Source: SLNP01 sp964568875 (GTDB lineage: Bacteria; Bacteroidota; Bacteroidia; Bacteroidales; VadinHA17). From it: a stretch of 64,000 nucleotides of DNA. Positions within the stretch are counted from its first letter, which is position 1, and the number at the start of each line of letters is the position of its first letter. The DNA lies in the NCBI GenBank assembly GCA_964568875.1, contig CAZMSH010000003.1, forward strand, positions 62,001-126,000, read 5' to 3'. Positions 50,488 through 59,529 of this stretch are shown piece by piece. The translations under genes and the position numbers were made by a program. The notes beneath the pieces are model-generated. The model was not told the origin of the DNA and did no database searches. It saw only the letters and a list, made by a program, of their open reading frames with translations.

Positions 50488-51231
50488 ATGGATTATATCC
50501 TGGAAATAGAGTCACTGAATGCCGGGTACAATGGTAATGTTGTACTGGAAAATATTAACCTGAGAGTCAGGGAAAATGATTATATAGGGGTTATAGGTCC
50601 GAATGGAGGAGGCAAGACAACACTTTTAAAAGTGATTTTGGGTTTGCTTAAACCATTTTCAGGAAGGATTTTGTTTCATGGAGGCTCTGTTGACAAAACC
50701 GAGATCGGCTATCTGCCACAGATGTCAGAGGGTGATGTAACCTTTCCCGTGACTGTTCTCGACGTGGTTTTGTCGGGGCTGATGATACGCAAAAGCGTGA
50801 CAGGCAGAATGACACGCAGAGACAGGGTTCATGCCATGAGCGTTCTCGAGGAGCTGGGACTTGGCAGTATGGCAGGGATACCGCTGAGTGAGTTGTCGGG
50901 AGGACAAAGACAGAGAGTCTTTCTTGGAAGGGCAGTAATAGGGTCGCCCAGGTTGCTGTTGCTGGATGAGCCGGGAAATTTTGTTGATACCGGCTTTGAG
51001 ATGGGTTTTTATGAGAAGCTGAAGGAGTTTAATAAGAGTATGGCGATATTAATGGTTTCTCATGATGTGGGAACTATCTCGTCACACGTGAATTCATTTG
51101 CATGTGTTAACAGGACTCTTCACTATCACCCGTCAGGAAAGATTACCAATGACCAGTTAAAGGCCTATGGCTGTCCCATACAGCTGGTTACTCACGGAGA
51201 AGTTCCCCATACGGTACTCCAAAAACATTAA
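50488..51231 (+). CDS. Metal ABC transporter ATP-binding protein (ZnuC-like)
   Basis: ATPase subunit of 247 residues for metal import. Walker A GPNGGGKTT is at about 37-45, the Q-loop in GYLPQMSEG, the signature LSGGQRQRVFLGRAV, Walker B LLLLDEPGNFVD and the switch histidine in LMVSHDVG. The usual D-loop Thr is replaced by Asn in DEPGNFVDTG, a variation also found in zinc importers. The permease gene follows 2 bases after the stop, so subunits are made in order binding protein, ATPase, permease. Confidence 0.94.
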   Translation: MDYILEIESLNAGYNGNVVLENINLRVRENDYIGVIGPNGGGKTTLLKVILGLLKPFSGRILFHGGSVDKTEIGYLPQMSEGDVTFPVTVLDVVLSGLMIRKSVTGRMTRRDRVHAMSVLEELGLGSMAGIPLSELSGGQRQRVFLGRAVIGSPRLLLLDEPGNFVDTGFEMGFYEKLKEFNKSMAILMVSHDVGTISSHVNSFACVNRTLHYHPSGKITNDQLKAYGCPIQLVTHGEVPHTVLQKH

Positions 51232-51233
51232 AC

Positions 51234-52073
51234 ATGCAACAGATACTATTGGAATACTCATTTGTATTAAGGGCACTGGCAGGCGCTTTGCTGGCAAGTA
51301 TTACAGCCGGCATAGCAGGAACCTACATTGTCAGCAGGCGAATGGTTTTCCTGAGCGGAGGCGTAACACATGCTTCTTTCGGAGGTATCGGCCTTGGCCA
51401 TTTCGCAGGATTCAGTCCGGTTGCCGGAGCAGCAGTATTTGGCGTAATCTCTGCCCTGGGTGTTGAGTATCTCTCTGGTTATCATAAGATAAGGGAAGAT
51501 TCAGCTATCGGAATACTATGGGCCCTGGGCATGGCCACGGGAATAATTTTTATCTACCTTACACCGGGCTACAGCCCCAACCTGATGAGCTACCTGTTTG
51601 GCAGCATACTGACGGTTACCATGGCAGACCTTGTTGCCCTGGCAATATTGTCGGTGGTGCTGATCATATATTTCACCCTCTTCTATCGTACAATTCTCTA
51701 TCTTTCATTTGATGAGGTATATGCAAGAACATATACCCGATACGCTGATCATTTCAAGTACATATCAATATCTCTGGTAGCACTTACGATAGTACTTAAT
51801 ATAAGGATGGCAGGCGTGATACTGGTATTGTCGCTTCTGACCATTCCTCCTAACATAGTTATGCTTTTCACCAGAGTTTACAAAAGAGTTTTGATCTGGT
51901 CGGTAATTACCGGTTTTGCGGGAACCATTTCGGGATTCACAATTTCATGGTTCGCCGGGGTACCGGCCGGAGCGACAGTGATCTTTACACTGGTGGTAAT
52001 GTGGATAATATGCAGGGTTATTTCTGGTATATTCGCAGTAAAACGGAATAATGTAAAACAAAAAACAAATTGA
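51234..52073 (+). CDS. Metal ABC transporter permease (ZnuB-like)
   Basis: Integral membrane subunit of 279 residues with about eight transmembrane helices, of the zinc/manganese/iron ABC-3 permease family. Family features are the opening helix ALAGALLASITAGIAGTYIVSRRMVFLSGGVTHASFGGIG and the cytoplasmic coupling loop with FDEVYARTYTRYADHFKYI. Late helices contain ILVLSLLTIPPNIVMLFT and GFTISWFAGVPAGATVIFTLV. It is the last gene of the three-gene importer operon. A short palindrome follows its stop before lpd. Confidence 0.92.
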   Translation: MQQILLEYSFVLRALAGALLASITAGIAGTYIVSRRMVFLSGGVTHASFGGIGLGHFAGFSPVAGAAVFGVISALGVEYLSGYHKIREDSAIGILWALGMATGIIFIYLTPGYSPNLMSYLFGSILTVTMADLVALAILSVVLIIYFTLFYRTILYLSFDEVYARTYTRYADHFKYISISLVALTIVLNIRMAGVILVLSLLTIPPNIVMLFTRVYKRVLIWSVITGFAGTISGFTISWFAGVPAGATVIFTLVVMWIICRVISGIFAVKRNNVKQKTN

Positions 52074-52088
52074 TTATATTTAACTTAC

Positions 52089-52100
52089 CTGATTAATCAG
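52089..52100. promoter_or_regulatory. 12-bp palindrome upstream of lpd
   Basis: CTGATTAATCAG is a perfect palindrome, 40 bases upstream of the lpd ATG and 15 bases after the permease stop. It could be an operator; it is too short and lacks a T run for a terminator. Confidence 0.35.
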
Positions 52101-52140
52101 TACAAGAATTGTTACAGGTTTTCAGAAAAAAAAATTGCAG

Positions 52141-53532
52141 ATGAATTACGATGTTATAATAATCGGAAGTGGCCCGGGAGGGTATGTGGCTGCAATCAGG
52201 GCAGCACAACTGGGAATGAAGACAGCTGTTGTAGAAAAAGCAGAACTGGGAGGTGTTTGCCTGAACTGGGGATGCATACCTACCAAGTCGCTTTTGAAGA
52301 GCGCCCAGGTTTTTGACTATGTAAAACATGCTTCAGAATATGGTATTGTTGCTGAGGGTGATATAAAGGCAGATTTTCAGGCAGTAATCAGACGCAGCCG
52401 TGATGTGGCTGCAGGAATGAGCAAGGGGGTTCAATTCCTTCTGAAAAAGAATAAGGTTGAGCATATCAATGGTACAGGCAGGCTTGTCTCTTCAGGCAAG
52501 ATTGAGGTAACCAGCCAGGATTCAAAGAAGGAGGTCTATACAGCTTCCCATATAATATTGGCAACCGGTGCCAGGTCTAAAGAATTGCCTGGTCTAAAGC
52601 AGGACGGTAAAAAGATAATAGGGTACAGGGAGGCCATGACACTTGAAAAGCAACCGGGAAGTATGCTGATAGTAGGGTCAGGAGCCATTGGCAGCGAGTT
52701 TGCACATTTTTACAATACCATGGGAACAGATGTGACCCTGGTGGAATTCCTTCCCCGCATAGTACCCAATGAAGATGAGGAGGTGTCGAAACAACTGGAA
52801 AGGTCATTTAAAAAATCGAAAATGAAGATAATGACCGGAACGACAGTAGAGTCTGCCACTGTAAAGGGAGATACTGTTGAGGCAGTCATTAAGTCACCAA
52901 AGGGAACCGAGACAGCACGTTTCGATATTGTGTTATCAGCAGTTGGTGTAATACCCAACACTGAGAATTTAGGACTGGAGGAAGCAGGAGTAAAAACTGA
53001 AAAGGGGAAAATCGTAGTGGATGATTTCTACCGAACCAACGTGCCTGGAGTATATGCAATTGGCGACATAGTTCACGGACCAGCACTTGCTCACGTCGCA
53101 TCTGCTGAGGGTGTAATCTGTGTTGAAAAGATTGGCGGCCTTGATGTCAGACCTCTTGATTATGCTAATATACCTGCATGTACATACACAACCCCTGAGG
53201 TGGCATCGGTAGGATTGACAGAAGAAGGAGCAAGAGATGCCGGTTATGAGATTAAAGTCGGAAAGTTTCCTTTTACTGCTTCAGGGAAGGCCTCTTCAGC
53301 AGGTGCCAGGGACGGGTTTGTCAAGCTGATTTTCGATGCCAGGTACGGTGAGCTGCTCGGGGCACATATGATAGGGGCAAACGTAACCGAAATGATAGCA
53401 GAGATTGTAGTTGCGAGAAAGCTTGAAATTACCGGTCACGATCTCATCAAAGCGGTACATCCTCATCCAACCATGTCGGAAGCTATAATGGAAGCAGCCG
53501 CTGCGGCCTACGGAGAGGTTATTCATCTCTAA
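52141..53532 (+). CDS. lpdA: Dihydrolipoyl dehydrogenase
   Basis: Flavoprotein of 463 residues that reoxidises dihydrolipoyl groups with NAD+, serving the glycine cleavage system (P protein at 1.5 kb) and 2-oxoacid dehydrogenases. FAD-binding loop GSGPGGYVAAIRAAQLG is near the start. The redox disulfide lies in GGVCLNWGCIPTKSLL (about 39-54), the NAD loop in VGSGAIGSEFAHFY, the second FAD region in YAIGDIVHGPALAHVA, and the His-Glu catalytic pair in KAVHPHPTMSEAIMEA. The ATG at 52141 is preferred over an in-frame TTG six bases upstream. It stands between the metal importer and a sigma factor and looks monocistronic. Confidence 0.95.
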   Translation: MNYDVIIIGSGPGGYVAAIRAAQLGMKTAVVEKAELGGVCLNWGCIPTKSLLKSAQVFDYVKHASEYGIVAEGDIKADFQAVIRRSRDVAAGMSKGVQFLLKKNKVEHINGTGRLVSSGKIEVTSQDSKKEVYTASHIILATGARSKELPGLKQDGKKIIGYREAMTLEKQPGSMLIVGSGAIGSEFAHFYNTMGTDVTLVEFLPRIVPNEDEEVSKQLERSFKKSKMKIMTGTTVESATVKGDTVEAVIKSPKGTETARFDIVLSAVGVIPNTENLGLEEAGVKTEKGKIVVDDFYRTNVPGVYAIGDIVHGPALAHVASAEGVICVEKIGGLDVRPLDYANIPACTYTTPEVASVGLTEEGARDAGYEIKVGKFPFTASGKASSAGARDGFVKLIFDARYGELLGAHMIGANVTEMIAEIVVARKLEITGHDLIKAVHPHPTMSEAIMEAAAAAYGEVIHL

Positions 53533-53593
53533 ATTGAGAGAGGCCTACGCAACCATTCACTCTTTTATTACATCACTATTTTACTGAGGGGAT

Positions 53594-53613
53594 GTTGCAT
53601 CTGGCAACTTTTT
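53594..53613 (+). terminator. Weak terminator after lpd
   Basis: GTTGC-ATCTG-GCAAC forms a 5-bp stem (53594-53608) followed by TTTTT and an AT-rich tract. The stem is short, so termination may be partial. Confidence 0.5.
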
Positions 53614-53649
53614 ATTATTTTTATAGTCCCAATCCAGACTCTTAAGGAG

Positions 53650-54213
53650 TTGAGCGAGACACGGAAAATAATCAAAGGTTGCCTGGCAGGCAACAGGCGT
53701 GATCAGGAGTTGCTCTATCGCAGGCATTCTCCTGCATTGTACGCCACCTGCCTGCAGTATTCCGGAAGTGACGAGGAAGCCATGGATGTATTGCAGGAGG
53801 GTTTTATTAAAATATTCAGCAATCTTTCTCAATATAAACATGAAGGTTCTTTTGAGGGATGGATGAGAAGAATTATCATTAACACAGCCCTGGAAAAATA
53901 CCGGAGCAGGCACAATTTATATCGTGTTGATGATATTGACGGCATTGACGAACCGGAAGCTGAACCTGACACGGAAGATTACTCAGGTATTGAAGCAATG
54001 GAATTGCTGGCAATGGTAAGGGAGCTTCCTCCAAAATACAGAATGGTTTTTAACCTATATGCCATTGAAGGATATTCACATCGCGAGATAAGTGGTATGA
54101 TGAGGATAACAGAGGGAACATCAAAGTCGAATCTTTCAAGGGCAAGAGGAATATTGCAGAAGAAACTTGAAGCAGAAATGGGAATAAAATTGCGTGTCGT
54201 TGATGCAAGATAG
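53650..54213 (+). CDS. ECF-type sigma factor with a TTG start
   Basis: Sigma-70 family factor of 187 residues with region 2 (about 10-85, SPALYATCLQYSGSDEEAMDVLQEGFIKIFSNL, FEGWMRRIIINTALEKYRS) and region 4 (about 115-170, HREISGMMRITEGTSKSNLSRARGIL). An acidic linker (about 95-113) joins them. No in-frame ATG gives the family's N terminus; the best start is a TTG at 53650 directly behind AAGGAG, giving MSETRKIIKGCLAGN, the standard opening of Bacteroidota factors of this group. Its stop overlaps the start of the next gene, a membrane/beta-barrel protein, the usual partner arrangement. Confidence 0.88.
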   Translation: MSETRKIIKGCLAGNRRDQELLYRRHSPALYATCLQYSGSDEEAMDVLQEGFIKIFSNLSQYKHEGSFEGWMRRIIINTALEKYRSRHNLYRVDDIDGIDEPEAEPDTEDYSGIEAMELLAMVRELPPKYRMVFNLYAIEGYSHREISGMMRITEGTSKSNLSRARGILQKKLEAEMGIKLRVVDAR

Positions 54214-55531
54214 TAAAGCTCATATTGATATCATATTCCGTAACGGGCTCAAGGGTCTGGAAGTGCTTCCTCCCCCTGCTGCCTGGAATGAGATATCAGA
54301 GTCGACAGCCCTCACCTCGGGTCGAAGAGCCTATCTCAGCATAGCAGCCTCCGTAGCGGTGCTGGTTACAATGGCCTCCGCCTTATGGCTGTTTACGCAA
54401 ACACTAATGACATCGTGGACTGATCCGGGAGCCCTTACCCTTAATCAGGATGTCAGACCTGCAGGCAGCTTTAGTGAACCTCTTTTGGTAAACCTTGATC
54501 TTCCCGAGGCAGGTACTGATTTTATAAAGGAAAACAATGATGCGGCATCGCTGACACAGAGTGCTCTGCCGGAAACACAATATGAAAATCAGGTTATGGC
54601 TTTTGCTGTAGGCAGGGAAGAGCTTGAAGTTTTTGAAGGTGATAATGATTCAGAGGGGAGTCCTCAGGAGATAATCCCAGAAGTCTTGCCTCTATCAGGA
54701 TACACCAGGGTCATCCCTGACGGATATAATCATATCACTGATCTATCCTCAATGTCTGAGCCAAAAGCCCAAAGATGGATGATTGGCGGCGGAATTACCC
54801 CTTCCTATCAGATCAGACCTTCGTCAGATGATCCCGTTATACGCAGCATGCTTGAATCAGAAAGAGCATATATTTCTTATTCGGGAGGTGTCTCCGTTGC
54901 TTTCAGTTTTAATGACAGGCTGTCCCTGAGTACTGGTCTTTACTATTCAGCCGTAGGCCAGATGATAGACAATATAGCAACCTACTCGGGGTTCTCACCC
55001 TTCGTTGCCACCAAGGGCGGTAGTGATATTACGGTGAACACCACATCAGGTAATATTATAAGCACAAACGGCGATCTTTACATTTATGACAAAGCGGCTA
55101 AAAGGGTCAACACTAAATATGGAAAAGATATATTTGACCCTGTTAAGGAGGGATTGCCCTATTCAGGCAGCAATCTGATGCAGCAGTTCGGTTATCTTGA
55201 GATGCCTTTTATGCTGAGGTATAAGGTTATTGACCGCAGTCTTGACCTTAATCTTCTTGGAGGTGTCTCCTATAGCCTGATGGTGGGGAATTCTGTTTAT
55301 GCAATATCATCGGTGGGAGAAAAGATCTATACAGGCTATACCGAAGGACTGAGTCCGTTCAATATAAGCAGCAGCATGGGTGTGGGTATGTCCTACAGTC
55401 TCTCAAATGTCGTTTCTCTGAATGTAGAGCCTATGCTCAGGTATAACATCAGTACTATTGGTTACGAAGTAACGAACATATCAAAACCCTGGTCTTTTGG
55501 CGTCTTTTCAGGATTGTTTTTCCGTTTCTGA
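54203..55531 (+). CDS. Sigma-factor partner: membrane-anchored protein with barrel-like C terminus
   Basis: Protein of 442 residues from the ATG at 54203, which overlaps the sigma-factor stop. The N-terminal ~45 residues are cytosolic and resemble Bacteroidota anti-sigma starts (DIIFRNGLKGLEVLPPPAAWNEI). One transmembrane helix follows (about 48-70, YLSIAASVAVLVTMASALWLF), then an acidic low-complexity stretch (about 75-190). The region from about 195 is Tyr/Ser-rich with strands like outer-membrane barrel domains (ISYSGGVSVAFSFNDRLSLSTGLYYSAVGQ) and ends in FSGLFFRF, a barrel-type terminus. It probably regulates the sigma factor. How an inner-membrane helix and a barrel-like domain share one chain is unclear. 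Confidence 0.8.
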   Translation: MQDSKAHIDIIFRNGLKGLEVLPPPAAWNEISESTALTSGRRAYLSIAASVAVLVTMASALWLFTQTLMTSWTDPGALTLNQDVRPAGSFSEPLLVNLDLPEAGTDFIKENNDAASLTQSALPETQYENQVMAFAVGREELEVFEGDNDSEGSPQEIIPEVLPLSGYTRVIPDGYNHITDLSSMSEPKAQRWMIGGGITPSYQIRPSSDDPVIRSMLESERAYISYSGGVSVAFSFNDRLSLSTGLYYSAVGQMIDNIATYSGFSPFVATKGGSDITVNTTSGNIISTNGDLYIYDKAAKRVNTKYGKDIFDPVKEGLPYSGSNLMQQFGYLEMPFMLRYKVIDRSLDLNLLGGVSYSLMVGNSVYAISSVGEKIYTGYTEGLSPFNISSSMGVGMSYSLSNVVSLNVEPMLRYNISTIGYEVTNISKPWSFGVFSGLFFRF

Positions 55532-55613
55532 TAGTGGCAGCTTCTGATAAGAAGCAACTGCAGGGTCTATATCCTGTACATTAACTTCCCGCTGCAATCT
55601 GTTTTTTTATTGC

Positions 55614-55622
55614 TACCTTTGC
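55614..55622 (+). promoter_or_regulatory. Promoter -7 element for the lytic transglycosylase
   Basis: TACCTTTGC matches TAnnTTTGC exactly, 26 bases upstream of the ATG at 55649. Confidence 0.75.
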
Positions 55623-55648
55623 ACTTTTCCCGTGAAATCATTACAGAT

Positions 55649-56611
55649 ATGAGAAGCAGAAGCAGAAGAGCCCTATTGACTGGTATTGTGATTGTAGGTT
55701 TATTGGCCGTGGTATCACTGATTACACAGAGTTTTAACGGTGATGATTTATCTGAGGCACGTTCAGTTAATACCGGAAGTGAGTTGAATTATTATGTGGG
55801 AGCGTTTTCTCTTCCTGATGTATTTGATTTTGCGGGAGAAAGGATGCCTCTCGAAAATTTCGACACCCGTGAAAGTCTTGACAGGGAATTGTTGATAAGC
55901 GCTTACCGTCATTCAGCGACAATAGCACTTATCAAAAGAGCCAACAGGTTTTTTCCCGTAATTGAACCTATCCTAAAGGAGTATGGATTGCCCGATGACT
56001 TCAAGTACCTCGCCGTTGCTGAGAGCGACTTGTCGAATGCCATTTCACCGGCAGGTGCTACCGGGTTCTGGCAGATAATGCAGGCTACCGGCAGGGAGTA
56101 TGGTATGGAGATAAACGGGGAGGTGGACGAGAGGTATGATCTTGAAAAATCGACACGGTTTGCCTGCAGGTATATATTGAAGGCATACGAGAAGTATGGC
56201 AACTGGACGATGGCGGCGGCATCATATAATGCAGGCAACAGAGGTATTGATGAGCAGATCAGGATACAGAATGAGGAAAGCTATTACGATTTGCTGCTGA
56301 ATGAAGAGACTGCAAGATATATCTTCAGGATAGCCTCATATAAGCTTATTTTCAATGATCCTCAAAGATATGGCATTACCATTGACGAAACAGATCTCTA
56401 TCCTGAGATCCCTTACTTTGAAGTTAAGGTTGATACAGCAGTTACAAGCTTTGAGAAGTTTGCTAAACATTTCGGCACAAATTACAAGATACTGAAATAC
56501 CTGAATCCATGGCTGAGGAGGCCTGAACTGACTAACAGGCAGGGCCGCGAATATACAATCAGGATACCTGCACCGGGAGCAAGAACTGTTTCGTCTTCAG
56601 ATGAACAATAA
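55649..56611 (+). CDS. Lytic murein transglycosylase
   Basis: Peptidoglycan-cleaving enzyme of 320 residues from the ATG at 55649. An N-terminal membrane anchor (about 8-29, ALLTGIVIVGLLAVVSLI) is followed by the SLT domain (about 100-230). The catalytic glutamate is in FKYLAVAESDLSNAISPAGATGFWQIM, and YNAGNRG and the tyrosine-rich YKLIF region follow. The C-terminal ~50 residues (FEKFAKHFGTNYKILKYLNPWLRRPELTNRQGREYTIRIP) resemble a degenerate LysM module that would bind glycan. It acts in the periplasm. uvrA follows after 26 bases, so cotranscription is likely although the functions are unrelated. Confidence 0.9.
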   Translation: MRSRSRRALLTGIVIVGLLAVVSLITQSFNGDDLSEARSVNTGSELNYYVGAFSLPDVFDFAGERMPLENFDTRESLDRELLISAYRHSATIALIKRANRFFPVIEPILKEYGLPDDFKYLAVAESDLSNAISPAGATGFWQIMQATGREYGMEINGEVDERYDLEKSTRFACRYILKAYEKYGNWTMAAASYNAGNRGIDEQIRIQNEESYYDLLLNEETARYIFRIASYKLIFNDPQRYGITIDETDLYPEIPYFEVKVDTAVTSFEKFAKHFGTNYKILKYLNPWLRRPELTNRQGREYTIRIPAPGARTVSSSDEQ

Positions 56612-56637
56612 GATATTTTCCAGGTAAAAGCATCTGC

Positions 56638-59460
56638 ATGCAGGAAGAGATTTCTATCACAGGCGCCAGGGTTCATAACCTAAAAAACATAGACCTGGTA
56701 ATCCCCAGGAACAGGCTTGTTGTAATAACCGGTTTGAGTGGTAGCGGTAAGTCATCTCTGGCCTTCGATACAATATATGCAGAAGGCCAGCGAAGGTATA
56801 TGGAGACTTTGTCAGCATATGCAAGACAATTCCTTGGAGGCATGGAACGTCCTGATGTCGACAGAATAACGGGATTAAGTCCTGTCATATCTATAGAACA
56901 GAAGACTACAAACAGGAATCCACGTTCGACAGTCGGTACCATCACCGAAATATATGATTTCCTGAGACTACTGTTTGCCAGAGCTTCTGAAGCATGGTCG
57001 TGGGCTTCAGGGGAGAAAATGGTAAGGTATACCGATGACAGAATAGTGGAACTGATAGGGGAAGAGTTTAAGGGGAGAAGCATATATCTTATGTCTCCGG
57101 TAATTAAGGGAAGAAAAGGCCATTACCGGGAGCTTTTTGAGCTGATGAGGAGGAAGGGCTATCTTACAGCACGCATAAACGGAGAAATCAGGGAGATAAC
57201 TCCGGGCATGAAGCTTGACAGGTACAAAACACATCATATTGAACTGGTTATTGACAAGCTGCGGGTTGGAGATGTCACCAATAAAAGGATACGTGATTCT
57301 GTAATAACGGCACTCGATCAGGGTGACGGTGTTATGATGTTAATAGACAAGGAATCACAGCAGCAGAGGTATTTCAGCAGACATCTTATGTGTCCGGTAA
57401 CAGGTATATCATATAATGAGCCTGCTCCTCACAGTTTCTCTTTCAACTCTCCCCAGGGGGCCTGTCCGGTCTGCAAGGGACTGGGTGAGGTTTCACGGAT
57501 TGATGTTGACAGAATTATTCCCGACAGAAATCTAAGCATAAGAAAAGGAGCATTGGCTCCTGTAGGGAAATACCGTAATATATGGATATTCTGGCAACTC
57601 GAGGCACTGGCTGCCAGGAACGGTTTTACTCTTGACACCCCTGTAAAGGATATTCCGGAGGAGGCAGTGAGCAAGATACTTTTCGGTTCAGACGAGGTTC
57701 TGAGGCTTTCGAACACACCTTTGGGTATGACCTCGAATTATGCTCTTACTTTTGAGGGTGTGGTCAGCTTCATCAGCAACACCGAGGTCTCTAACGGAAA
57801 CGGTAACACCCGTGAGGGAACAAAGACAAGAGATAGTTATGTCAATTATGAGACCTGTGAAGAGTGTGGAGGCACAAGACTAAGGAAAGAGGCACTCTGG
57901 TTTCGTATTGCAGGAAAGAATATCGGGGAGCTTGCTTCAATGGACATCGGGGAACTCAATTCGTTCCTGAACGGAATAGAGGAGCAGATGACTGAACGCC
58001 AGAAAAAGATAGCTTCTGAGATATTGAAGGAGATCAGGTCACGCCTTAGTTTTCTTGATGGTGTCGGCCTTAACTATCTGTCTCTTAACCGTGGCGCCAG
58101 GACACTGTCAGGGGGTGAGAGCCAGAGGATAAGGCTGGCAACTCAGATAGGATCAAGGCTCGTTAATGTCCTCTATATACTTGATGAACCGAGTATCGGA
58201 TTACATCAGCGGGATAACAGAAGGCTCATTGATTCACTTCAGAGATTAAGAGATTCGGGTAATTCAGTAATTGTAGTTGAGCATGACAGGGATATGATAC
58301 TGTCAGCCGATCACATCATCGATCTTGGACCTGGCGCAGGTCGTAACGGCGGCCTGCTGGTTGCCCAGGGTTCCCCCGATGAAATAATGAAGATGGATAC
58401 TCTTACAGCCGGGTACCTTAATGGAAGCAGGCTGATAACACTCCCCGGAACAAGGAGAAATGGGAATGGAAGGTGCCTTCATATTAAGGGAGCTTCGGGC
58501 AATAATCTTAAGAGCGTTGATGTTGACCTTCCGCTGGGAATGTTTGTTTGTGTGACCGGAGTTTCAGGTAGCGGAAAGTCAACACTGATAAATCACACCC
58601 TGCATCCATATCTTGCGTCAAGGTTGCATGGTGCCGGACGTAGCTGGCTGCCGGTAGGCGAGATCAGTGGTGTTGAAAATATTGATAAGGTTATTGAGGT
58701 AAGTCAGGCTCCGATAGGAAGAACGCCCAGGTCTAACCCTGCTACTTACACCGGCGTTTTTACAGATATCAGGAAACTGTTCGAGCAGACTACAGAGGCG
58801 AAAATCAGAGGTTTCGGTGCAGGCAGGTTTTCATTTAATGTGAGGGGAGGGCGATGTGAAGCTTGCGAGGGGGCCGGCGTCAAAACAATAGAGATGAATT
58901 TCCTGCCCGATGTCTACGTGGTATGCAGTGAATGTAACGGAAAGCGATACAACCGTGAAACGCTTGAGGTTCAGTATAAGGGAAAGACAATTAGTGATGT
59001 ACTTGATATGACAGTCAATATGGCTGTTGAATTCTTTTCCAATATACCTTCAATTTACAAAAAGGTAAAGACAATTCAGGAAGTAGGATTGGGTTACATC
59101 AAGCTGGGACAGCCGTCGACGACACTTTCCGGTGGTGAATCGCAAAGAGTAAAGCTGTCGGCTGAACTGGCACGACGAGATACAGGCAAAACCATGTATA
59201 TCCTCGATGAACCCACAACAGGCCTGCATTTTGAAGATGTGAGAGTGTTGCTTGATGTTCTCAACAAACTGGTAGACAGGGGTAATACGGTTATAGTTAT
59301 AGAGCACAACATGGATGTCATAAAGATGGCCGATTATATTATTGATCTTGGCCGCGAGGGAGGCAGAGAAGGAGGTATGGTTGTCGCTGCCGGCACTCCT
59401 GAGGAGGTGAAGCAATGTGATGAAAGTCTTACAGGAGTATTTCTCAGTAAGGAACTTTGA
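56638..59460 (+). CDS. uvrA: Excinuclease ABC subunit A
   Basis: DNA damage recognition subunit of nucleotide excision repair, 940 residues. Two ABC ATPase modules carry Walker A motifs ITGLSGSGKSSLAFDT (about 31-46) and VTGVSGSGKSTLINHT (about 640-655), with signatures LSGGESQRIRLA and LSGGESQRVKLS. Zinc modules are seen at CPVCKG...CEECGG and CEACEG...CSECNG. The N-terminal EISITGARVHNLKNIDL is the standard start. Length is typical for class I UvrA, so it is not the short UvrA2 type. It follows the transglycosylase gene closely. Confidence 0.97.
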   Translation: MQEEISITGARVHNLKNIDLVIPRNRLVVITGLSGSGKSSLAFDTIYAEGQRRYMETLSAYARQFLGGMERPDVDRITGLSPVISIEQKTTNRNPRSTVGTITEIYDFLRLLFARASEAWSWASGEKMVRYTDDRIVELIGEEFKGRSIYLMSPVIKGRKGHYRELFELMRRKGYLTARINGEIREITPGMKLDRYKTHHIELVIDKLRVGDVTNKRIRDSVITALDQGDGVMMLIDKESQQQRYFSRHLMCPVTGISYNEPAPHSFSFNSPQGACPVCKGLGEVSRIDVDRIIPDRNLSIRKGALAPVGKYRNIWIFWQLEALAARNGFTLDTPVKDIPEEAVSKILFGSDEVLRLSNTPLGMTSNYALTFEGVVSFISNTEVSNGNGNTREGTKTRDSYVNYETCEECGGTRLRKEALWFRIAGKNIGELASMDIGELNSFLNGIEEQMTERQKKIASEILKEIRSRLSFLDGVGLNYLSLNRGARTLSGGESQRIRLATQIGSRLVNVLYILDEPSIGLHQRDNRRLIDSLQRLRDSGNSVIVVEHDRDMILSADHIIDLGPGAGRNGGLLVAQGSPDEIMKMDTLTAGYLNGSRLITLPGTRRNGNGRCLHIKGASGNNLKSVDVDLPLGMFVCVTGVSGSGKSTLINHTLHPYLASRLHGAGRSWLPVGEISGVENIDKVIEVSQAPIGRTPRSNPATYTGVFTDIRKLFEQTTEAKIRGFGAGRFSFNVRGGRCEACEGAGVKTIEMNFLPDVYVVCSECNGKRYNRETLEVQYKGKTISDVLDMTVNMAVEFFSNIPSIYKKVKTIQEVGLGYIKLGQPSTTLSGGESQRVKLSAELARRDTGKTMYILDEPTTGLHFEDVRVLLDVLNKLVDRGNTVIVIEHNMDVIKMADYIIDLGREGGREGGMVVAAGTPEEVKQCDESLTGVFLSKEL

Positions 59461-59529
59461 GTTCCGGTACAGTATATAGATGATAAATTGAATATATTTA
59501 TAGGCGTAAAACAGTAAAATATTTGAAGC

